64,000 nt of DNA from Bacteroidia bacterium (GTDB taxonomy: Bacteria > Bacteroidota > Bacteroidia > AKYH767-A > OLB10), in the NCBI GenBank assembly GCA_037045145.1, contig JBAOIA010000012.1:868001-932000 (forward strand), written 5' to 3'. A model generated the notes under the pieces. It was not told the origin of the DNA and did not search any database. It was given only the letters and a program-made list of their open reading frames with translations. Shown piece by piece: positions 26,009-35,256 of this stretch. A program made the position numbers and the translations under genes. The first letter of the stretch is position 1. Every line of letters starts with the position of its first letter.

Positions 26009-27940
26009 CTAGAATAACTTATTTATCTCAGCAAACATTTTCTCAAAGTTGTCTAAGGTTTTTGGTTTGAAGTAGCTTTTGTCAACTCCAAGTTGGTTGA
26101 GTTTATTAGCTGGTCTGTAATGATTAAACCTTTCTTTACCAATTACTTTATTTATCTGCTTTAATATAGTGTCAATAGTATTGTCAAGGTCTGCAACTTT
26201 GATAGTTGGATGTTCTTTATCGAATGCAGCATTGAAGATTTTCAAATATTCTTCCTTATCGAAAAGGTCTTCAATGTCAGCTGTTGTTTTACCGTTGTTA
26301 GCGAACTCATTAAAGAATCTAATATTTTTCTCTTTAATAATTTTGTGCATAATCAGGTCTGCAACTTTTTGCTTTCCTTTTTGGTCGGTGAATGTGTCAA
26401 GTAAACAAGCAACATTTAATTTAGAGCCACGAAGCAATGAAATAAAAGTTGAAACTTTGTCTAAACCTCCAACAGGAACAATTGTGATGTTGTCTTTAAG
26501 GAAAGTTCTTTTTTCTGATTCAAGTATGCTTGATATTAAAGTCAAGTAAATTAAATCAGCCGGACCTTCAACAAGCAAATTGTTTTTAGATACAAATAAA
26601 TTTTGTGCTATGTCGTAGCCCAATGCAGCTTGTAATGGGAATAATGTGTTAGGGTCTTTCTCTTGTATGGAATCGGAAATTATCGTTCCTTCCTCTGTCT
26701 CGAAACAAGTGCGAACTCGGTCAAGATGTTCTGTTTCTACCATAAAGGGAGAGTGTGTCGTATAGATTATTTGATACTTTTTAGAAAGATCGTCAAAGAA
26801 GCGAAGTAAATCAGCTTGTGCAGAGGCGTGTAGATTTAAACCTGGTTCATCCAATAGAAGAACATAATCGGAGTTTTTATCAGCTTGAATTTTGCTGAAC
26901 CAAATTATGAAGGAGAAAAACCAATTAAATCCTTTGCTCCGTCTATCTAAAGGCAGAGTTATTTTATGTCGTTGACTTTTAACTCGTATATCGAGTATTT
27001 TTTCTGGCTGTCCTTGTGGGTTAGTTGTATTCTGAATTTTGAATTCAATGTCAAGATTCTTATTGGTTGACCAATATTTGAAAATTTCATTAGTTATTTT
27101 ATTGGAAGATGCTTCCAATAGAGCGATATATTTTTCGTATTCCTGTTCGGTTGCATTTAATATTTCTTCAGGTTTTATTCTTGCTAATTCAAATAACGCC
27201 TTTGAAGTTTTATCTTTTTCGTTTGTAGGTGGTTCATTTTTCAGTTTATTGATGTTTATTTTTCCTCTTAATGGGTAATAATCATCAAAATACCAAAACT
27301 TAGGCATTTTGGCTTTTATCCAATTTTTAGCAATATAGGATTCTAACAAATTTGTCCAAGATGCCGTGTTGTAGCCTCCGTCAATAATTCTTTTTATTTC
27401 TGTTTTGAACGCTGCTAAATCATCATCCCCCTCTACGGCAACAATGTTTGCAATGTCTTTCAATGATGCGGTTTTCTTTATGGCTTCTTTGGTTGCATCT
27501 GATAGAGCATATTCAGAAACTTGAAGCTCTAAAAACTTTTTCTGATTAGCAGAAAGTCCTCCAAATGTGCTTGTTTTAGATTTATAATGACAGGTATAAG
27601 TAAACTCTTTTGTTGTAAAAACGCCTTTACCAAATTCTTCTTCAATCTCCTTTAACAAGTCAGTCGAAATTTCATACTTGCATTGAATAATATCGCAGTC
27701 ATCTTCGCTATGTTGAAAATCAATTAACTCATTTCTTGGGTAGTCTTGAGTTATGTCGAAAACAAAGTCTGGGTCTGCGGTAAAATAGTTTGTCTTTGCA
27801 ATGGCAGTTAGAAAAGAAGTTTTTCCTGCTTCATTCATTCCAACAATAGTCGTAATTGAAGGGTCAATATTTACGGTTTGTGATTTCTGAATACTTTTGT
27901 ATTTGTCAATCGTAACTTGTATTAATTTTATCATTGTCAT
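26009..27940 (-). CDS. OLD-family ATPase/TOPRIM endonuclease
   Basis: 643 residues. The N-terminal ABC-type ATPase has Walker A GMNEAGKTS (34-42), Walker B VLLLDEPGLNLHA (about 359-371) and an H-loop TTHSPFM (about 395). A C-terminal TOPRIM domain shows LLVEGPADL (about 454-462) and ACLLDTFTD (about 510-518). OLD nucleases nick or degrade DNA and occur alone (class 1) or with a UvrD-like helicase (as in Gabija); no helicase lies beside it, so class 1 is likely. It starts MTMIKLIQV, with Met3 an equally good start. It sits between palindrome B and a matching GTTATGTGC box, and may have entered as a single cassette. A defence role is inferred. Confidence 0.8.
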   Translation of the reverse strand: MTMIKLIQVTIDKYKSIQKSQTVNIDPSITTIVGMNEAGKTSFLTAIAKTNYFTADPDFVFDITQDYPRNELIDFQHSEDDCDIIQCKYEISTDLLKEIEEEFGKGVFTTKEFTYTCHYKSKTSTFGGLSANQKKFLELQVSEYALSDATKEAIKKTASLKDIANIVAVEGDDDLAAFKTEIKRIIDGGYNTASWTNLLESYIAKNWIKAKMPKFWYFDDYYPLRGKININKLKNEPPTNEKDKTSKALFELARIKPEEILNATEQEYEKYIALLEASSNKITNEIFKYWSTNKNLDIEFKIQNTTNPQGQPEKILDIRVKSQRHKITLPLDRRSKGFNWFFSFIIWFSKIQADKNSDYVLLLDEPGLNLHASAQADLLRFFDDLSKKYQIIYTTHSPFMVETEHLDRVRTCFETEEGTIISDSIQEKDPNTLFPLQAALGYDIAQNLFVSKNNLLVEGPADLIYLTLISSILESEKRTFLKDNITIVPVGGLDKVSTFISLLRGSKLNVACLLDTFTDQKGKQKVADLIMHKIIKEKNIRFFNEFANNGKTTADIEDLFDKEEYLKIFNAAFDKEHPTIKVADLDNTIDTILKQINKVIGKERFNHYRPANKLNQLGVDKSYFKPKTLDNFEKMFAEINKLF

Positions 27941-27985
27941 TTGTTTTTTGTCTGTTTAAAGTTAGCAATGTCGGTCAAATAGGGT

Positions 27986-27994
27986 TGCACATAA
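27986..27994 (-). other. GTTATGTGC box (cassette-like 5' boundary) upstream of the OLD gene
   Basis: Read on the - strand the sequence is GTTATGTGCAACC, 46 bp before the OLD start codon. Its first nine bases are complementary to GCACATAAC at the near end of palindrome B, which lies just past the gene's stop. That is the relation expected between the R' box at a cassette start and the R'' box of its attC. Confidence 0.4.
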
Positions 27995-28117
27995 CATTTA
28001 TATATAAGAAGTTTTTCATCTAAAACATGCCGAATACCTCACAAATATAGCGGTATTAAGAAGTTGTACAAATTTACAGTTCATACCCTATTTTGTCTAA
28101 CGAGCTTTGTATTTTGC

Positions 28118-28204
28118 TTAGGTGTTTTTACTTACATGTGTATATATCATGGTAGTGCACAGACTTTTATGACCTAATAGCTGTTTAATGCTCAAAAGGT
28201 CGGT
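28118..28204 (-). pseudogene. C-terminal remnant of a tyrosine recombinase
   Basis: Read on -, a 28-codon stretch ending in TAA contains LLGHKSLCTTMIYTHV. This is the conserved C-terminal box of tyrosine recombinases, with the GHK histidine and the nucleophile Tyr of IYTHV. Directly upstream the frame can be read as HTLCYNYVTHLL to about 28260, resembling HTLRHSYATHLL with the catalytic Arg and His lost; a stop precedes it. The rest of the gene is absent. The remainder of 27995-28487 has no convincing gene. It could derive from an integron-type, Xer-like or IS91-associated integrase; the fragment is too short to tell. Confidence 0.7.
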
Positions 28205-28487
28205 GACAATTTTAAGCAGGTGGGTGACATAGTTATAGCACAGGGTATGCAGAAAGTAAAATACTTAACGTACAATGTAAAAGGAAAAAGCGATGAGGTG
28301 AAAAGTGTTAAGCCCAAATAATTATACAGCATGAAAATGTTTTATGCCGATGCTATTAGCCCTGATGGAGACCTGCAAGGATTATGTGCGAGAGCGGTGC
28401 CATGCACCGGGGCGACAGCAGGACGGAACCACTGATGGAGTTACTGAAGCTTGTGCTCCAAAAAATTCTCTACACAAAGACAAAATG

Positions 28488-30749
28488 CTACTGTTGCTTC
28501 CTGCTTTGTGCATCAATAACAGCAATGGTAACCATGTTCACAATGTCGCGGACACTGCTGCCAAGTTGAAGAATGTGTACGGGTTTTTTCATGCCCAGAA
28601 GCACAGGGCCAATGGCTTCGGCTGCTTCCATAGATTGCAGAAGTTTGTATGCAATGTTTCCGGCATCGAGGTTTGGAAAGATGAGTGTGTTGACACCACC
28701 ATTGATGAGTTCGCAGAAGGGATAACTGTCGTGCAGCATCTGCATGTTAAGTGCAAAGTTTGCCTGCATTTCGCCATCTACTATCATGCCCGGAAATTTG
28801 TCGTGCATTATTTCTACAGCCTTTCTGATGCGTACTGCAGAGGGGTCGTTTGACGTGCCGAAGTTTGAGAAAGACAACAGTGCAATGCGTGGCTTGATGT
28901 TGAATTGCTGCACAGCTTTGGCGGTGAGCAGCGTTATTTCAACCAAGTCTTCTGATGTGGGGTTTACGTTGATGGTGGTATCTGCAAAAAACAAGGGTCC
29001 TTTTTTTGTCATCATGATATACATGCCTGCAACGCGGGTACCATGTTCCTGCACACCAATGATTCGTAAAGCAGGACGTATGGTGTCGGCATAGTTGCGT
29101 GTTAGTCCTGAGATGAGTGCATCGGCCTGTCCGGTTTCTACCATCATAGCACCGTAGTAGTTTCTTTCGCGCATAACTTTTTTGGCTTCGTAAACAGAGA
29201 AGCCTCTGCGTTTTGCTTTTTCGAAAAAGAGTTCGCCAAAGGTGTTGAGGTGTTCTGTGTCAACACGTGGGTCAACAATAGGAATGTCTGTTATGTCAAT
29301 GTGGTTTTCTGTAACGATTTGTTTTATACGCTCGCGGTTACCGAGCAGAATGGGTCGAGCAATGCCTTCTTCTTTGACCTGTTGTGCTGCTTTTAGAATT
29401 TTGTAGTTGTCGGCTTCGGCAAAGACTATTCGCTGCGGGTTTTGTTTGGCGCGTGTTACGATGGCACGAATGAGTTTGTTGTCGAGGTTGAGTCGTTTTT
29501 TGAGGTCTTCTACATAGTGTTCCCAGTTGTTGATGCTAACCTGTGCCACCCCTGTTTCCATAGCGGCACGAGCCACAGCAGGTGCAACGGTGTAGATTAA
29601 TCGTGGGTCGAGTGGCTTGGGGATGATGTATTCGGGGCCGTATTGCAGGTTTTTTGTGTTGTAGGCAAGGTTAACCATTTCCGGAACGGGCTGCCGTGCC
29701 AACTGCGCAATGGCGTGCACCGCTGCCAGTTTCATCTCTTCGTTGATTTTTGTTGCACGAACATCTAATGCGCCTCTGAAAATAAATGGAAAACCAATAA
29801 CGTTGTTTACCTGATTGGGAAAATCGCTGCGGCCTGTTGCCATGATTACATCTTCGCGTGCACTCTTGGCATCAGGATAAGTAATCTCGGGGTTGGGATT
29901 GGCCATAGCAAAAACAACAGGTTTTTCCGCCATAGATTTGAGCATGGCGGCACTCAGAATATTTCCTTTGCTGAGACCGATAAATACATCGGCACCATGC
30001 ATGGCTTCTTCCAGTGTGTTAATGTTTCTGTCAGTAGCAAATTCGCTTTTGTTGACGTCTAAACCTTCCCGGTCTTTTCTGATTACACCTGTGCTGTCGA
30101 GCATGGTGATGTTTTTTTTCTGTGCACCAAGCGAAACAAAAAGTTTGGTACAGGAGATTGCCGATGCTCCTGCTCCATTGACAACAATTCTTACGAGGTC
30201 AATTTTTTTGTTTACAATATCCAATGCATTGATGAGTGCTGCACCGCTAATGATGGCCGTGCCATGCTGATCGTCATGCATGACAGGAATGTTGAGCTCG
30301 TTTTTCAGGCGGCTTTCAATTTCAAAACATTCGGGTGCTTTAATGTCTTCGAGGTTGATGCCACCAAAAGTTGGTGAAATAGCTTTTACAGTATTTACAA
30401 ATTCATCAACGTTGGTTTGATTGATTTCAATATCGAATACATCAATGTCTGCAAAAATTTTAAACAGAAGTCCTTTGCCTTCCATGACAGGTTTTGATGC
30501 TTCGGGGCCTATGTTGCCAAGGCCAAGGACAGCAGTGCCGTTAGAGATTACGGCAACAAGATTTCCTTTGGCAGTGTATTTATAGACGTTGTCAATGTTT
30601 TTTTCAATCTCGAGGCAGGGCTCTGCAACACCGGGCGAATAGGCTAATGATAAATCGCGTTGTGAGCTGTATGGTTTACTGGGTATTACTTCTATTTTGC
30701 CCGGACGACCGGATGCATGATAATCGAGTGCTTCTTTATTAACTGGCAT
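28488..30749 (-). CDS. maeB: NADP-dependent malic enzyme with phosphotransacetylase-like domain
   Basis: 753 residues, the two-part MaeB architecture. The malic enzyme domain covers about 1-425 (YSPGVAEPCLEIEKN, HDDQHGTAIISGAALINAL and the NAD(P)-fold motif VVNGAGASAISC). The C-terminal phosphate acetyl/butyryltransferase-like domain covers about 430-753 (RIVFAEADNYKILKAA). It decarboxylates malate to pyruvate with NADP reduction; the second domain is regulatory, responding to acetyl-CoA in enterobacteria. Complete. It is separated from ruvA by the 14-kb island. Confidence 0.95.
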   Translation of the reverse strand: MPVNKEALDYHASGRPGKIEVIPSKPYSSQRDLSLAYSPGVAEPCLEIEKNIDNVYKYTAKGNLVAVISNGTAVLGLGNIGPEASKPVMEGKGLLFKIFADIDVFDIEINQTNVDEFVNTVKAISPTFGGINLEDIKAPECFEIESRLKNELNIPVMHDDQHGTAIISGAALINALDIVNKKIDLVRIVVNGAGASAISCTKLFVSLGAQKKNITMLDSTGVIRKDREGLDVNKSEFATDRNINTLEEAMHGADVFIGLSKGNILSAAMLKSMAEKPVVFAMANPNPEITYPDAKSAREDVIMATGRSDFPNQVNNVIGFPFIFRGALDVRATKINEEMKLAAVHAIAQLARQPVPEMVNLAYNTKNLQYGPEYIIPKPLDPRLIYTVAPAVARAAMETGVAQVSINNWEHYVEDLKKRLNLDNKLIRAIVTRAKQNPQRIVFAEADNYKILKAAQQVKEEGIARPILLGNRERIKQIVTENHIDITDIPIVDPRVDTEHLNTFGELFFEKAKRRGFSVYEAKKVMRERNYYGAMMVETGQADALISGLTRNYADTIRPALRIIGVQEHGTRVAGMYIMMTKKGPLFFADTTINVNPTSEDLVEITLLTAKAVQQFNIKPRIALLSFSNFGTSNDPSAVRIRKAVEIMHDKFPGMIVDGEMQANFALNMQMLHDSYPFCELINGGVNTLIFPNLDAGNIAYKLLQSMEAAEAIGPVLLGMKKPVHILQLGSSVRDIVNMVTIAVIDAQSRKQQ

Positions 30750-30853
30750 AGTAATTTTTTACAATGTGCTAAAGTAAAGAATACAGCATCACGTTATTGT
30801 AAAAATAAACAGAACAGTTACTGAATTTAATCAGTCAAAAATCAATTTTAAAT

Positions 30854-31357
30854 TTAAAAACCGATTTTGGCAGCAGGTGATTTGAGAAGTGCCATACTCA
30901 AAGCAGTGAAAGCAGCTTCGCGCCCTTTATGTCCGTGAGTGCCTCCGCAACGTTCAAGGGCTTGCATTTCATTGTCGGTAGTGAGTACACCAAAAATTAC
31001 AGGCTTGCCGAATTTTAAAGAAACATGATTCAGTCCATTGGCAACTGCATGACAGATAAAATCAAAATGACGTGTCTCGCCCTGAATGACACAGCCCAAT
31101 GCAATGACAACATCCGGTGTATGATGCTGAAAAAGCCATTGTGCACCGGCAGTGAGTTCGTAACTACCCGGAACCTGAATGCTGATGAGGTTATTTTCTT
31201 TTACAGATGATTTTTTAAGAACCTCTGCAGCTCCGTCAAAAAGTTTTGAAGTGATTTTACTGTTCCAGCTTGCTGTAACAATTCCTACTTTTACTGAAGA
31301 AGCATCAGGATATTCAGCAGGGTTATATAAAGCATTATTTTCCTGATACAGTGCCAT
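30854..31357 (-). CDS. ribH: 6,7-dimethyl-8-ribityllumazine synthase
   Basis: 167 residues. Characteristic segments are VGIVTASWNSKIT, SIQVPGSYELTAGAQWL, VIALGCVIQGETRHFDFIC and FGVLTTDNEMQALERCGG. The enzyme condenses ribitylaminouracil with dihydroxybutanone phosphate in the penultimate step of riboflavin synthesis and usually forms 60-mer shells. The basic His-Phe-Asp motif (RHFDF) is present. It follows the TPR-protein gene by five bases and is probably in one operon with it. The rest of the rib pathway is not in the window. Confidence 0.96.
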   Translation of the reverse strand: MALYQENNALYNPAEYPDASSVKVGIVTASWNSKITSKLFDGAAEVLKKSSVKENNLISIQVPGSYELTAGAQWLFQHHTPDVVIALGCVIQGETRHFDFICHAVANGLNHVSLKFGKPVIFGVLTTDNEMQALERCGGTHGHKGREAAFTALSMALLKSPAAKIGF

Positions 31358-31362
31358 GAATA

Positions 31363-32037
31363 TTAGTTCATGTGTGCTTCTGCACGTGCCATGTAGGTGG
31401 CTACCTGACGGGCTTCTGTGGAGTTTGGAAAGTCTCTCTTTATTCTGTTATAGATATCGTAGGCAGATTTATAGTCGTTGTTCATTTCTAAAATCATTGC
31501 CTGTTTCATCAGATATATTGGTGCTGTAAATTGATTCTGATCATAATCCGATGCTTTTTTATAAAAGCTCATTGCCTCTTCTTTATTGCCTTTTTCCATG
31601 TAGGCATCGCCAATGCAACCTAATGCAATGGCACCGGTAATATCGTCTTCGGCATCGTATTTAGATAAAGCAGCAATAGCATCATCGTATTGACCTTTAC
31701 GAAGCAAGCTTACACCAAGGTAATAGTGTGCCAGATTAGCAGACTTTGATGAACCATAGCTGGAAATAATTTCTTCAAAACCTGGAAAGTTTCCATCACC
31801 CTTGATAGCCTTATCCAATGAATCATTTTTGAAATAATATTCCGCCATGAACATTTGTTTTTCGGCATTAGCCTGCTGTGGCTTTACAATAAATTGATTG
31901 TATGCAAAATATCCGCCAACCAATACTACTGCAACTACAAGTATTATGGTGAGACTCTTTTTGTTTTCGTGTATATAGGATTCAGCCCTATCAAAGGATT
32001 CTTCTACATCAAAACCGGTTGATTTTTTATCAGTCAT
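31363..32037 (-). CDS. Membrane-anchored tetratricopeptide-repeat protein (YfgM-like)
   Basis: The open frame extends to 32094, but the Met at 32037 (MTDKKSTGFDVEESFDRAE) is a better start, giving 224 residues. A charged N-terminus is followed by one membrane helix (SLTIILVVAVVLVGGYFAYN) and then TPR repeats with the pattern LAHYYLGVSLLRKGQYDDAI and ALGCIGDAYMEKGNKEEAM. Proteins of this shape are chaperone-like or divisome-associated; in Bacteroidota they are conserved next to ribH. The product lies in the periplasm, tethered to the inner membrane. Confidence 0.8.
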   Translation of the reverse strand: MTDKKSTGFDVEESFDRAESYIHENKKSLTIILVVAVVLVGGYFAYNQFIVKPQQANAEKQMFMAEYYFKNDSLDKAIKGDGNFPGFEEIISSYGSSKSANLAHYYLGVSLLRKGQYDDAIAALSKYDAEDDITGAIALGCIGDAYMEKGNKEEAMSFYKKASDYDQNQFTAPIYLMKQAMILEMNNDYKSAYDIYNRIKRDFPNSTEARQVATYMARAEAHMN

Positions 32038-32126
32038 TGTTTCTGCAAAAATTTGAGCGGGCAAAGATAGTTTTTTTTCTGAAATATCAGGCAATCAATT
32101 ATAACACCTAATTAGCTCAATCTCAA

Positions 32127-33002
32127 CTATGTAAGCGGTGTGCAGTAAATATCAAAATGCTGATTGGCAAAGTTATAATCTCCGGTAATATTTTCCTGAG
32201 TGTCAACTCTTACACATTGATAATTCAACTCATTTAACAGATTAATAAGTTCTTTTGCGGAAGTGCCTGCTCTCTGCAGTAGTGAATCACTGACTTCGAT
32301 AAACAATGAAGGCTTCAAATTCCGAAAAGTATTTACACCACCTTTAATGACAAAAACCTCAAAACCTTCGGTGTCAATTTTTAGAAAATCAAGTTTTGAA
32401 AGTTTTTGGTCAGCAACAAATTTATCAATTGTTGCGACTGCGACTTTGATAGCATCGTTTGCATCCTTACTTATAAATGCCCCCCCTGAATGATTGCTTC
32501 CATGAGATATTAAATTGAGCACTCCAACTTCATCACCCATTCCTGCATTAAAAAGATTAATGTTTTTAAAGTTATTGAGACTTACATTGGTTCTCATTCG
32601 TTCAAAAACAGCCGGTGATGGTTCAAATGAAAATATCTGACCCTTGCCATTTAACTTTTTTGCCATTTGTAAGGTGGTATCACCAATATTGGCACCTATA
32701 TCCAAAATATTCGAATCAGGTTTTATGAAACGGAGAAGACTTTCTCTGTCAAAATCGAGATGATCTTGCATGCCGAAATAGATACCATGATCGAGATAAT
32801 CGTTAATGTGCAATTGATAATTAATGCCGTTTCTGGTGCAGTTACGAATGGTACCGGGTTTGTACAAATACTGACTGCCAACTAATTTCCGTGCAATACT
32901 ATGTTTGTTTTGCGACTGTTGAACCAACCATTTTTCTACCAAAGGCAGTTTATTCACCATGCGAATTGTATCCAGAAAACGTGTCTTTATTGATATTGCC
33001 AT
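32127..33002 (-). CDS. FkbM-family SAM-dependent methyltransferase
   Basis: 291 residues. The SAM-binding motif I is NILDIGANIGDTT (about 95-107), followed by FSFEPSPAVFERM, the FkbM acidic motif DFLKIDTEGFEVFVIKG, and SLFIEVSD. FkbM proteins O-methylate sugars or small molecules. The substrate is not evident; no glycan cluster surrounds it. It stands alone on - between the TPR gene and the FAD oxidoreductase, with 157 bp and 89 bp gaps. Confidence 0.85.
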   Translation of the reverse strand: MAISIKTRFLDTIRMVNKLPLVEKWLVQQSQNKHSIARKLVGSQYLYKPGTIRNCTRNGINYQLHINDYLDHGIYFGMQDHLDFDRESLLRFIKPDSNILDIGANIGDTTLQMAKKLNGKGQIFSFEPSPAVFERMRTNVSLNNFKNINLFNAGMGDEVGVLNLISHGSNHSGGAFISKDANDAIKVAVATIDKFVADQKLSKLDFLKIDTEGFEVFVIKGGVNTFRNLKPSLFIEVSDSLLQRAGTSAKELINLLNELNYQCVRVDTQENITGDYNFANQHFDIYCTPLT

Positions 33003-33159
33003 TCTTTAATGTTACATAAAAAAACAAAAATATAGAAATAGAAGTAGATTCGAATCAAAACAACTATTTATTCACTGAACAAATATCTGTCAGTTGAAAC
33101 TAAAAATCAGATTAATTTTTGATGTTGAAGGAAGTATAATATTTATCACAAAAAATCAA

Positions 33160-34524
33160 CTATTGCAGATTAGCATTTTCAGCTTCACGCATGCGTGTGA
33201 TACGTTTTGTTTCTGCAGTGTTTATATCAATCTGATAATATTTGGCCCAACCATTGTTGAGTGAAAAAACTATTTGTTTGCTCAAGATTTTTTCGAGCCA
33301 AAGTGGGACAAAAAATCCTCTGTCGGGTCTAAGATAATCATAGTAATGATGGTCGTCACAGGCGCTGTCATCATACGCATGTCGTGCAGCAAAGTCGCCA
33401 CAAAAAGTTGCCCAGGGAAGTCCTACGCAGCCTAAAACAAAATGCAACCATTTTTTATTTTCATCTCGTGCAATAGTTGGCAATAAATCACGTGTACAAT
33501 CAATTCGTCCCGGCCAATATTGAACAAATTCAAGATTATTAAATTGAGGGAATTTATGCTTAAATTTTTTGATAACCCTATCTATAACAATTGAAGAGTT
33601 AACATCTTGTTTAGAAAAAGTAGTCAACATATCGCCACCACCTAACAATAAACGATTACTTCCCAAAAGTCTGAAATAGGAATAAACCACATCTGTATCC
33701 CAGCACTGAAACTTGCCTGACGGAAACAGGTCAGCAATCATAGCATCACTCATTGGTTCACTCACAGAAAGAAATGTCTGTGCATGATAAACTTTATCGG
33801 CATAATGTGTCAATTCATGTTGTAGCTTATCAGCACAAAAAATAACCTGATCGGCCTTAACAGAGCCTAAGTGTGTTCTTACACAATGATCTTCAATTTT
33901 AACAACTTCTGACGATTCATAAATTTCAATTCCATTTTCCAGTAACAATTTCTTCACTCCCTGACAATACAAAAGTGCATCAATGCCAAAAGTGCCTGTG
34001 TAACGAACTGCACCTGAATAAGCATCAGATCCGATGATACTTCTAATGTTCTCTTTGGTATAGAGTTGCTGATCGAATTTCAATAATTTTCTGGACTCCA
34101 TTTCTTCAATAATGTCTTGCCAGCCGCTTTTGCCAATGCCCAAAAACAAACTATCCTGAACCTGAAAATCGCAAACTATATTATTGGTTTCAACAATGCT
34201 ATGCATCATTTTTACACCTGTAGTTGCAATTTTCCAGAGGTCTGCTGCACCTGTAATTCCAAATCTGCGAATCAGCTGTGACAACTCCAGCTCACTGTCG
34301 GGAGTCAAAAATCCGGCACTCTTTCCGGACGTATCACCACCACAAATATTCTTTTCTAGTATAACAACTTTAAGTTTTTTATCTATGAACCTATGGGCAG
34401 CAGCCAAGCCTGCTGCTCCTGCTCCAACAATAACAACATCCGCTTTTATGTCACCTTTTAGTGGGGGTAATATTGATTCTTCCGTTCCAAGTAATGTGGT
34501 AAACCACCAGTTTTGCAATTTCAT
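33160..34524 (-). CDS. FAD-dependent oxidoreductase (DAO family)
   Basis: 454 residues. The dinucleotide-binding fold is seen as VVIVGAGAAGLAAA (about 30-43), then LEKNICGGDTSGKSAGFL, typical of the DAO family that includes gamma-glutamylputrescine oxidase PuuB. A Rieske domain is absent. It oxidises an amine or amino acid, but the substrate cannot be predicted; NTFGIDALLYCQG-type residues in the middle are standard. It stands alone. The last ~60 residues (GFFVPLWLEKILSKQ) are a tail of uncertain role. Confidence 0.85.
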   Translation of the reverse strand: MKLQNWWFTTLLGTEESILPPLKGDIKADVVIVGAGAAGLAAAHRFIDKKLKVVILEKNICGGDTSGKSAGFLTPDSELELSQLIRRFGITGAADLWKIATTGVKMMHSIVETNNIVCDFQVQDSLFLGIGKSGWQDIIEEMESRKLLKFDQQLYTKENIRSIIGSDAYSGAVRYTGTFGIDALLYCQGVKKLLLENGIEIYESSEVVKIEDHCVRTHLGSVKADQVIFCADKLQHELTHYADKVYHAQTFLSVSEPMSDAMIADLFPSGKFQCWDTDVVYSYFRLLGSNRLLLGGGDMLTTFSKQDVNSSIVIDRVIKKFKHKFPQFNNLEFVQYWPGRIDCTRDLLPTIARDENKKWLHFVLGCVGLPWATFCGDFAARHAYDDSACDDHHYYDYLRPDRGFFVPLWLEKILSKQIVFSLNNGWAKYYQIDINTAETKRITRMREAENANLQ

Positions 34525-34738
34525 ATAGCTATAATTTTAAAATAACAAAATAGATTAGTTTTGCCGTAGTGTTTATATATTCAGCAAACTTAAATTTGTT
34601 TTCTGAATATAATATTAATACAAATAATTTAACCAATAGCTAAGTAATATTCTGACTTAAAAATATTGTGGCAACCTTGCTTTTTACTTTTTAAATTGTA
34701 TTTATATTTTTACAGTAATAATTTAAACCAATATTAAA

Positions 34739-35218
34739 GTGTCGAAAATAAAAACAGTTAGAGCTACATCACAAGATATAAACTTTAAAAAATTAGTAAC
34801 AGAACTTGATAAAGATTTAAAAATTAAAAATGGAGACAAAAATGATTTCTTTGCACAATACAACCATTCAGATGCAATCAACAATGTAATAATAGCCTAT
34901 GTTGATGAATTGCCTGTAGGTTGTGGAGCATTTAAAGAATTTGATTCAGATACTGTTGAAATAAAAAGAATGTATGTTGCACCAGATTTTCGTTGTCAGG
35001 GTATTGCTTCTGAAATATTAAATGAATTAGAAAAATGGGCAACAGAACTTCAATTCAAAAAATGCATTCTTGAAACCGGTGATAAAATGAAAGAAGCAAT
35101 AGGACTTTATCAAAAACATCAATTTCAAAAAACGAAAAACTACGGCCCGTATGAAAATATAACAAGCAGTCTTTGTTTTGAAAAATCAATAAGCAACAAA
35201 ATTAATAACTCCTTCTAA
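34739..35218 (+). CDS. GNAT-family N-acetyltransferase
   Basis: 159 residues from a GTG start. The acetyl-CoA pyrophosphate loop is FRCQGIASEILNELEKWA (about 82-99), preceded by the strand EIKRMYVAPD, and the C-terminal strand and helix (KKCILETGDKMKEAIGLYQKH) complete the GNAT core. The acceptor is unknown. No ATG offers a better start, because the N-terminal strand (KIKTVRATSQD) is conserved in the family. It is followed by the TMEM175-like gene after 38 bp. Confidence 0.85.
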   Translation: MSKIKTVRATSQDINFKKLVTELDKDLKIKNGDKNDFFAQYNHSDAINNVIIAYVDELPVGCGAFKEFDSDTVEIKRMYVAPDFRCQGIASEILNELEKWATELQFKKCILETGDKMKEAIGLYQKHQFQKTKNYGPYENITSSLCFEKSISNKINNSF

Positions 35219-35256
35219 AAAAAGTATTTTATAATCACCTGACATTAACTACACAA

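Noticed and set aside
28210..28322. + strand frame VGDIVIAQGMQKV resembling an RND efflux adaptor C-terminus
   Set aside because: It overlaps the recombinase remnant on the other strand and the match is short. It makes the region upstream of 28204 ambiguous, so only 28118-28204 is claimed as recombinase.
13771..28487. CRISPR array or prophage in the island
   Set aside because: No regularly spaced identical repeats with unique spacers were seen, and no capsid, terminase or tail genes.
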